20,034 nucleotides of DNA. Origin: CAIKBL01 sp043734785. Lineage in GTDB: Bacteria > Pseudomonadota > Gammaproteobacteria > Ga0077536. Within the stretch, counting starts at the first letter, position 1. Every line of letters begins with the position of its first letter. The notes below the pieces were generated by a model. It saw nothing but the letters and a program-made list of their open reading frames with translations, made no database searches and was not told where the DNA came from. The position numbers and the translations under genes were made by a program. The stretch covers positions 1-20,034 of the forward strand of contig JAYTEX010000193.1 of assembly GCA_043734785.1 (NCBI GenBank), written 5' to 3'. Positions 14,567-20,034 of the stretch are shown piece by piece.

Positions 14567-15247
14567 TCAGTGGGCCTTGGTGGCCTTGGTACCGGCATCC
14601 CCATGCGCAGAGCTGACCTCTGGCAGCGGTAGTGCTGATCCGTCCGCGTCCTCCGCGGGTGTCAGCACCGACACCTCAATCAGAAGCCCGACTAGCGGAT
14701 GGTCCAGGTAGTGCAGTTCATCAACGGCCACCTTGCGCGATTCGACCAGTGCAATCGGGGTTTCGTGTTCCTGCACCACGAAACTGGAGGCGAGTTGGAA
14801 CCCCGTGCTGGCGGGACTGATCCGCACTGACCCTTCCAATAACGCCGTTGCCGGCGCCAAGCTCACCGCTTCGGCGGGCGTCGAGGCCGCCGTGCTCAAG
14901 AACACGGCGCGACTGTCCTGTTCGCGTTGGCGCCATCCCGTATGAAAAAGCCTCTCCAGATTTCCGCTGCGCGCCAGCGCTTGATAGGCGCCGGCCAGTC
15001 TGAGTTCGTGGGCTGCGAGTGTCTGATAGGCCAGTGGGTCAGCCACTGCCGTCGCGGACGCAGGCGACAAACGCACCGCAGTTGAAAAATCCGGGAGGGT
15101 CTTCGCGCTCGACCAGCTACCTGCTTCCTGCTGCACGTAGCGGAAGGCGATGATTTCGACTTGAATCCACTGCGCGGCAGCGGCGGGTCCAGCCGCGCAC
15201 GCGAACACGAGTAGCGGGATCAAGCAACGATCAAGGCGCAGTCTCAT
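14567..15247 (-). CDS. csiV: CsiV-family exported protein (peptidoglycan-binding protein family)
   Basis: This 226-aa protein begins with a clear Sec signal peptide (LIPLLVFACAAGPAAAA) followed by QWIQVEIIAFRYVQQEAGSW, the opening of the CsiV family, whose founder in Shewanella binds peptidoglycan. The rest shows SAVFLSTAAS-like segments, a VRISPASTGFQLASSFVVQEH strand region and LHYLDHPLVGLLIEVSVLTP near the end, where family members carry a conserved LxYxDHPxxGLLV-type motif. The C terminus is low-complexity and polar. It starts 6 bp after the mfd stop, with GGAG directly against the ATG, so it is probably coupled to mfd; mfd-csiV adjacency is common in gammaproteobacteria. The family call rests on these motifs and context; the function is periplasmic and otherwise uncertain. 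Confidence 0.82.
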   Translation of the reverse strand: MRLRLDRCLIPLLVFACAAGPAAAAQWIQVEIIAFRYVQQEAGSWSSAKTLPDFSTAVRLSPASATAVADPLAYQTLAAHELRLAGAYQALARSGNLERLFHTGWRQREQDSRAVFLSTAASTPAEAVSLAPATALLEGSVRISPASTGFQLASSFVVQEHETPIALVESRKVAVDELHYLDHPLVGLLIEVSVLTPAEDADGSALPLPEVSSAHGDAGTKATKAH

Positions 15248-15253
15248 CTCCAG

Positions 15254-18200
15254 TTATCCCAGGCTCCGTAACAGCTTTTCGATTTCCGCAAACCGACTTC
15301 CGGCATCCGGCATGTCGAGGCGCAAGCGTAGGCGCTCAGGTCCCTCCATGCGATACTTGTTGCCGGCTTGAATCAGTTTAATGACCTTCGCCGGATCGAC
15401 ATCCGGCTGGGCACGGAATTCCACCACCCCGCCCTGCCGGCCGAAATCGATACGCTTGATGCCAAGCCGCGCGGCCGCGATTTTCAAGCGCGTGACGCGG
15501 AACAGATTATGAATCGGCTCTCGGAATTCGCCAAAGCGATCGATGACTTCTTCCTGGAGCCCTTCGAGATCCTGCTCATCTGACGCGCTCGCAATCCGTT
15601 TGTACAAAATTAATCGCGCGTGGACATCCGGCAGATAATCCTCCGGTAATAGCGCCGGAATATGCAATTCTATTTCCGTGCCGTGCGACTCCTGATCCTC
15701 CAGGTTCGGCGCTCGTCCGGCCTTCAGCGCGGTCACGGCTCGATTCAGGAGTTCGGTATACAGGCCGAAGCCGATTTCCTGGATATGCCCGCTTTGCTCA
15801 TCCCCGAGGATCTCACCAGCACCGCGGATCTCCATGTCATGCGTGGCTAACGTAAAGCCTACCCCCAGATCTTCCATGGCCTCCAGTGCGTCCAGACGCT
15901 TAACCGCATCGGCAGTAATGGATTTGCGCGGCGGTACGATCAGATACGCATAGGCCCGATGATGGGAACGCCCCACTCGTCCGCGCAGCTGATAGAGTTG
16001 CGCCAATCCAAACTTGTCGGCGCGATTGATGAGCATCGTGTTCGCACTGGGCACATCAATGCCGGTCTCGATGATGGTCGTGCAAACCAGCACATTGCAC
16101 CGACGATGATAGAAATCCAGCATGACTTGTTCGAGATCGCGCTCACGTAACTGGCCGTGCGCGAACTGCACGCGCGCTTCGGGCACCAGCGCGGCGATTT
16201 TTTCCGTGAGCTTCTCGATCGTCTCCACCTCGTTGTGGACAAAATAGACCTGACCACCGCGGGCGATCTCGCGCAACACCGCCTCGCGCACGAGCTCGTC
16301 GGACCATTCATAGATGAAGGTCTTGATCGCCAACCGTTTCGAGGGCGCAGTGGCAATCACCGACAACTCGCGGGTGCCCGCCAAGGCCATGTTCAAGGTG
16401 CGCGGGATGGGGGTTGCAGTTAAGGTGAGGATGTCGACTTCCGTGCGCAAGGATTTTAATTGTTCTTTCTGGCGAACCCCGAAGCGATGCTCTTCATCAA
16501 TGATCGCGAGGCCGAGGTTCTTGAATTTCAGATCCCTGCTGAGCAGCTTATGGGTTCCGATAACGATATCGACCGTGCCATCCGCGAGGCCCGCGCGCGC
16601 ACCGCGCGTGGCTTGCGCATCACTGAACCGGGATAATTGCTCGATCTTCACCGGCCAGTCGGCGAAGCGATCGCGGAAGGTCTGGTAGTGTTGCTGCGCG
16701 AGCAAGGTGGTCGGCACCAACACGGCAACCTGGCACCCATCGCTGACGGCAACGAACGCTGCGCGCATGGCCACCTCCGTCTTGCCGAACCCGACATCGC
16801 CACAGATCAAACGGTCCATTGGCTGCGAACGCTGCATGTCGGCAATCACGGCCTCGATCGCGGCGGCTTGATCGGCGGTTTCCTCGAACGGGAAACCCTG
16901 CTCGAACGTCAGATATGAATCGCGCTCAAGCTTGAACGCGTGGCCGACCCGGGCCGCACGCTTGGCGTGGAGCTCAAGCAATTCCACTGCCACGTCGCGA
17001 ATGCGCTCGGCAGCGCGCCGGCGCGCCTTATCCCACTGGCCGCTGCCGAGCTTGTGCAACGGCGCATGCTCGGGATCAATGCCCGTGTAACGGCTGATGA
17101 GCCCGAGCGACGACACCGGAATGTAGAGTTTGTCGCCATCCGCGTATTCAAGCTTGATGTATTCATTGGCGATATCGCCCGCCGTCAACACTTCAAGGCC
17201 GAGAAAGCGTCCGATGCCATGGTGCTCATGCACCACCGGCGCGCCGACCCGCAGTTCGGCGAGACTCCGAACGATCGCTTCGGAATCGATATTGCTCCGT
17301 CGTCGGCGTCGCCGTTGCGCGGCACGTTCACCAAACAGTTGGCTCTCGGTAATCAGCGCCAGCGGCGGATCTTCGATCTCCACGCCTTCGGCTAACGGCG
17401 CCACCGCCAGCCCCAGTTTACAATCCCCGTTCAGAAACTCCTGCCACGAGGTGAGTTGTTTGAGCGGCACACCATGGCGGCCAAATAGCTCCGCAATGGT
17501 CTCGCGGCGACCGGTGGATTCCGCGACGATTAGCACTCTTCCGGGGTAGCGCTCGATGTATTGAATCACCGCGCCCAAGGGCTCGCGCGCGCGAATGTCG
17601 ATCGGCAAGCGTATTGCGGGGCGCGTGGCGAAACGCACCCCCTGTGCGCGATCGAGCCACTCCTCACCACCCAGCGCAATGCGCGGATAGGCGGCCAACC
17701 GCTCCATGATTTCCGGCCACTTGAGGAACAGCGCCGAGGGCGGCAACAGGGGCCGTTCGAGGTCGTGGCGCAGTTGTTCGTAGCGGGCTTCAACCGTGTG
17801 CGTGAAAGCCTCAGCGCCACTGGAGACCATGCCGTCGAGCAAAAACAAGGTATCTGCGGGAAGGTAGTCGAACAACGTCGAAACGGATTCGAAAAACAGC
17901 GGCAGATAGTATTCAATCCCCGCCGGCGCGAGCCCGTTGCTGACGTCTTCAAAGATCGGGCTCGCCGCCGGTCGACCCGCGAAACTCAAGCGCCAGTTGC
18001 GCTTGAAGACAGCGATCGCTTCAGGGGTCAGCGGGACCTCGCGCGCCGGTAACAACTCGATCTTGTCGACCTGGGTCGACGACCGCTGAGTCTCGACATC
18101 GAACAAACGCAAAGACTCGATGTCCTGATCAAAGAGATCGATCCGAAACGGTTGCGGCGCTCCCATCGGAAAGACATCGATGATGGAACCGCGGATCGCG

Positions 18201-18703
18201 AAATCCCCGTGATCCATCACCTGAGACGTGTGGCGATAGCCGCCCTCCTGCAAGCGCATTCGGAACGCTTCGCGATCGAGGCGCTCGCCAGCGTGCAACA
18301 GAAAGCTTTGGCCCTGCAGCCATTGCCGGGGCGGCAAGCGGTGCAGCAGAGTGCCCACCGAAATGATGAGGCACCCTTGCCGGTACGTTGCCAGGCGACT
18401 CAAGGTCGCAATGCGTTCCGAAATGATGTCCTGGAAGGGACTGAAGCGGTCGTATGGCAACGTTTCCCAATCCGGCAAGTGCAGAACCTGAATTTCCGGC
18501 GCGAAAAACGGCAATTCCGCATCGTACTGCACGGCCGCCGCAGAATCGGGGCATACCAGTACGGTCAGTCCAGAGTGGCGACGCACCGCCTCCGCGATCG
18601 CGACTGAACGCCCCGCGCCGAACAACTGAGTCCAGTACCGCATGGACTCGCCGCGCGCGGGCGGTGTAGGCGACAGTGGACTCAAGCGGACGGTGTCATC
18701 CAT
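15254..18703 (-). CDS. mfd: Transcription-repair coupling factor Mfd
   Basis: Mfd removes RNA polymerase stalled at DNA lesions and recruits UvrA, directing nucleotide-excision repair to the template strand. At 1149 aa it is almost exactly the E. coli length. The N-terminal UvrB-homology region includes LPDWETLPYDRFSPFQDIISER and DFAIRGSIIDVFPMG. The RNA-polymerase-interaction domain contains VVHEHHGIGRFLGLEVL and DKLYIPVSSLGLISRYTG. The RecG-like motor has Walker A GDVGFGKTEVA (about residue 630), DEEH (about 730), TATPIPRTLNMALAGTREL, and the IIETGIDVPSANTMLI and YQLRGRVGRSHHRAYAYL motifs. The C-terminal UvrA-interaction domain begins near LLPEDYLPDVHARLILYKR. The start ATG at 18703 has no strong ribosome site. 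Upstream is an 87-bp gap to pyrF. Confidence 0.98.
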   Translation of the reverse strand: MDDTVRLSPLSPTPPARGESMRYWTQLFGAGRSVAIAEAVRRHSGLTVLVCPDSAAAVQYDAELPFFAPEIQVLHLPDWETLPYDRFSPFQDIISERIATLSRLATYRQGCLIISVGTLLHRLPPRQWLQGQSFLLHAGERLDREAFRMRLQEGGYRHTSQVMDHGDFAIRGSIIDVFPMGAPQPFRIDLFDQDIESLRLFDVETQRSSTQVDKIELLPAREVPLTPEAIAVFKRNWRLSFAGRPAASPIFEDVSNGLAPAGIEYYLPLFFESVSTLFDYLPADTLFLLDGMVSSGAEAFTHTVEARYEQLRHDLERPLLPPSALFLKWPEIMERLAAYPRIALGGEEWLDRAQGVRFATRPAIRLPIDIRAREPLGAVIQYIERYPGRVLIVAESTGRRETIAELFGRHGVPLKQLTSWQEFLNGDCKLGLAVAPLAEGVEIEDPPLALITESQLFGERAAQRRRRRRSNIDSEAIVRSLAELRVGAPVVHEHHGIGRFLGLEVLTAGDIANEYIKLEYADGDKLYIPVSSLGLISRYTGIDPEHAPLHKLGSGQWDKARRRAAERIRDVAVELLELHAKRAARVGHAFKLERDSYLTFEQGFPFEETADQAAAIEAVIADMQRSQPMDRLICGDVGFGKTEVAMRAAFVAVSDGCQVAVLVPTTLLAQQHYQTFRDRFADWPVKIEQLSRFSDAQATRGARAGLADGTVDIVIGTHKLLSRDLKFKNLGLAIIDEEHRFGVRQKEQLKSLRTEVDILTLTATPIPRTLNMALAGTRELSVIATAPSKRLAIKTFIYEWSDELVREAVLREIARGGQVYFVHNEVETIEKLTEKIAALVPEARVQFAHGQLRERDLEQVMLDFYHRRCNVLVCTTIIETGIDVPSANTMLINRADKFGLAQLYQLRGRVGRSHHRAYAYLIVPPRKSITADAVKRLDALEAMEDLGVGFTLATHDMEIRGAGEILGDEQSGHIQEIGFGLYTELLNRAVTALKAGRAPNLEDQESHGTEIELHIPALLPEDYLPDVHARLILYKRIASASDEQDLEGLQEEVIDRFGEFREPIHNLFRVTRLKIAAARLGIKRIDFGRQGGVVEFRAQPDVDPAKVIKLIQAGNKYRMEGPERLRLRLDMPDAGSRFAEIEKLLRSLG

Positions 18704-18738
18704 GGGGATTCAACGTTTGGGTGGACAGTTGGGTTTGA

Positions 18739-18744
18739 ATAATA
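18739..18744 (-). promoter_or_regulatory. Candidate -10 element before mfd
   Basis: TATTAT on the minus strand, 36 bp before the mfd ATG and 47 bp after the pyrF stop, matches five of six bases of the -10 consensus. No good -35 lies 16-18 bp upstream. It may give mfd-csiV its own transcription within the 87-bp spacer. Confidence 0.3.
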
Positions 18745-18790
18745 CGGCGCGTTCCAGGCGTTTTGGGTGAAGACATGTTTGACCAAGCGT

Positions 18791-19498
18791 TCACGCGTTC
18801 GCCGACGCTATTTCGTCGATGATGGCCGCCAGCGCGGCAGCAGGGTCGCTGGCGCGCGTGATGGGTCGGCCAATCACGAGATAATCCCCGCCGGCTTGTA
18901 CCGCAAAGGCCGGCGTTGCGGTCCGTTGTTGATCATCGAGACTGGCGTTGGAGGGTCGAATGCCTGGCGTCACAGTGAGAAAGGGCGTGCCGCATTCGGA
19001 CTTGACTGCCGCAATCTCCTGCGGCGAACACACGACGCCATCGAGACCACAATCGCGCGCAAGGCGGGTGAGGCGCAACACTTGAGCGGCTGGAGAATCG
19101 ACAACCCCTAATACGCTAAGTTCAGCCGCATTGATGCTCGTCAGGACTGTGACGCCAATCAACAGCGGGCGCGGCGTGTACGCATTCAAACTGTCACGCG
19201 CCGCGTGCAGCATCTCGCGTCCGCCGCTGAGATGGACATTGAGCATCCACACGCCAAGCTCTGCGGCGGCCTTAACCGCCGCGGCAACAGTGTTCGGAAT
19301 ATCGTGATACTTGAGATCCAGGAATACGCGCCGTCCGCGCGCGACCAGCGTGCGCGCGATGGCCGGGCCTTCGCGCGTGAAAAGTTCCTTGCCGACTTTC
19401 ACCGCATAGTCCGCATTGCCCAGACGCTCGACCAGCGCCAGTGCTTCAGCGCTAGTCGAATGGTCTAGCGCCACGATAATTCGGTTGGCGCCACTCAT
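18791..19498 (-). CDS. pyrF: Orotidine 5'-phosphate decarboxylase
   Basis: PyrF decarboxylates OMP to UMP, the last step of de novo pyrimidine nucleotide synthesis. The 235-aa protein is a single TIM barrel with IIVALDHS (Asp12), YAVKVGKELF (Lys34) and the catalytic tetrad motif DLKYHDIPNTV (Asp61, Lys63, Asp66). These are the exact equivalents of E. coli Asp22, Lys44, Asp71, Lys73 and Asp76, shifted by ten. LNVHLSGG, GVVCSPQE, TVTPGIRP and YLVIGRPITRASDP (phosphate-binding loop) follow. The ATG at 19498 overlaps the lapB stop in an ATGA, indicating translational coupling; lapB-pyrF adjacency is conserved in E. coli. Confidence 0.98.
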   Translation of the reverse strand: MSGANRIIVALDHSTSAEALALVERLGNADYAVKVGKELFTREGPAIARTLVARGRRVFLDLKYHDIPNTVAAAVKAAAELGVWMLNVHLSGGREMLHAARDSLNAYTPRPLLIGVTVLTSINAAELSVLGVVDSPAAQVLRLTRLARDCGLDGVVCSPQEIAAVKSECGTPFLTVTPGIRPSNASLDDQQRTATPAFAVQAGGDYLVIGRPITRASDPAAALAAIIDEIASANA

Positions 19499-20034
19499 TC
19501 GCCTTCGATTCCCTGAATCGGTTTAATCTTGTTCCAGGCTTTACAGCCCGGACACTGCCAGTAGACGGAGCGGCCCGCGAACCCGCACTGCCCGCATTTA
19601 TAGGTGGCTTTGGTGGCAATCAAACGCACCGTAGTTTCTTTCAGAATTAAAAGATCATCGCGCGGCTCTCCGCTCACGCCTTGCAGCGAATAGTCAATCA
19701 GACGCTCAATGCCCTTGAGTGTCGGTCTGATCTTGAGTTCCTCCACCACGTAGCGCTTGGCGATATCGACGCCCTCGTTCTCCTCGATTAACTGGGCCAC
19801 CGCCAGCATTGGCGAAGTGCCGGCGCGAAGCCTTGCCAGATGTTCCAGATAATCCCTGAGTTCCTCCATGCGATCGAGTTCCCGGTAGCATCTAGACAAC
19901 GGAACGATGACCTCGGTCACCATATCGATGTCCTGATGTTCGATCCGCTTGAGCGCGTGAATCGCACGTTCGAACTCTCGATTACCGATGGCGATCGCCG
20001 CGCTCATTAGACTGGCACGCGCACACTTTCGATC
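19495..20034 (-). CDS. lapB: LPS assembly protein LapB (YciM), C-terminal part, cut by window edge
   Basis: LapB is an inner-membrane-anchored TPR protein that adjusts LPS synthesis by promoting FtsH degradation of LpxC. The frame is open to the window edge; an internal ATG at 20007 is not the start, because the upstream codons read DRKCARASL, the usual LapB TPR sequence continuing into MSAAIAIGNREFERAIHALKRIEHQD. This leaves 179 residues of a protein normally near 390. TPR-like helices cover about the first 110 residues. The C terminus carries the rubredoxin-like metal site YKCGQCGFAGRSVYWQCPGC (two CxxC pairs), which packs on the TPRs and is essential in E. coli. The membrane anchor lies outside the window. 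Its stop overlaps the pyrF start by 4 bp. Confidence 0.95.
   Translation of the reverse strand, partial: DRKCARASLMSAAIAIGNREFERAIHALKRIEHQDIDMVTEVIVPLSRCYRELDRMEELRDYLEHLARLRAGTSPMLAVAQLIEENEGVDIAKRYVVEELKIRPTLKGIERLIDYSLQGVSGEPRDDLLILKETTVRLIATKATYKCGQCGFAGRSVYWQCPGCKAWNKIKPIQGIEGE

Noticed and set aside
19495..20007. lapB as a complete 170-aa protein starting at the ATG at 20007
   Set aside because: The frame stays open to the edge and the nine codons upstream fit the LapB TPR sequence, so this is a truncated view of a longer gene.
1..20034. A hidden defence system, mobile element, prophage or CRISPR array
   Set aside because: Almost every base is assigned to conserved housekeeping genes or short spacers. 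No direct-repeat array, transposase, integrase, phage or toxin-antitoxin genes were seen on either strand.

Overview
The window is a compact, chromosomal housekeeping region of a gammaproteobacterium. It holds 16 complete protein genes, two genes cut by the window edges (petA at the left, lapB at the right) and one tRNA gene. G+C looks moderate to fairly high (about 55-60% by eye). The gene orders support this placement. mlaC-ibaG-murA-hisG-hisD followed by the bc1 gene petA, tRNA-Leu divergent from queA-tgt-yajC-secD-secF, lapB-pyrF and mfd-csiV are all arrangements of the Pseudomonas-like and deeper gammaproteobacterial type. I cannot name a genus. I see no mobile elements, phage genes, CRISPR array, toxin or defence genes, or obvious pseudogenes.

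Layout from right to left, the direction in which nearly everything is transcribed (minus strand): lapB (LPS assembly regulator, 5' end missing) overlaps pyrF (OMP decarboxylase) by 4 bp. After 87 bp comes mfd (transcription-repair coupling factor), followed 6 bp later by csiV, a predicted exported protein. dusC (tRNA-dihydrouridine 16 synthase) and tRNA-Leu(CAA) lie on the plus strand and are the only plus-strand genes. Divergent from the tRNA is queA-tgt (queuosine synthesis), then yajC-secD-secF (Sec translocon accessory complex). After a GC-rich hairpin come pdxB (vitamin B6), purT (formate-dependent purine synthesis) and gloA (methylglyoxal detoxification). A spacer with a striking perfect inverted repeat precedes mlaC-ibaG-murA-hisG-hisD (phospholipid transport, BolA-like protein, first peptidoglycan step, first and last histidine steps). 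Finally a 318-bp spacer leads into petA (Rieske protein of the bc1 complex).

Functionally the window groups envelope biogenesis (lapB, csiV, secDF-yajC, mlaC, murA), tRNA biology (tRNA-Leu, dusC, queA, tgt) and core metabolism (pyrF, purT, pdxB, hisG, hisD, gloA, petA). I found no convincing undescribed system. The points worth a second look are non-coding: the 14-bp inverted repeat before mlaC, the structured spacer between tRNA-Leu and dusC, a hairpin abutting the dusC start codon, and a double dyad between secF and pdxB. The one gene-content oddity is mlaC standing without its usual mlaFED and mlaB neighbours.
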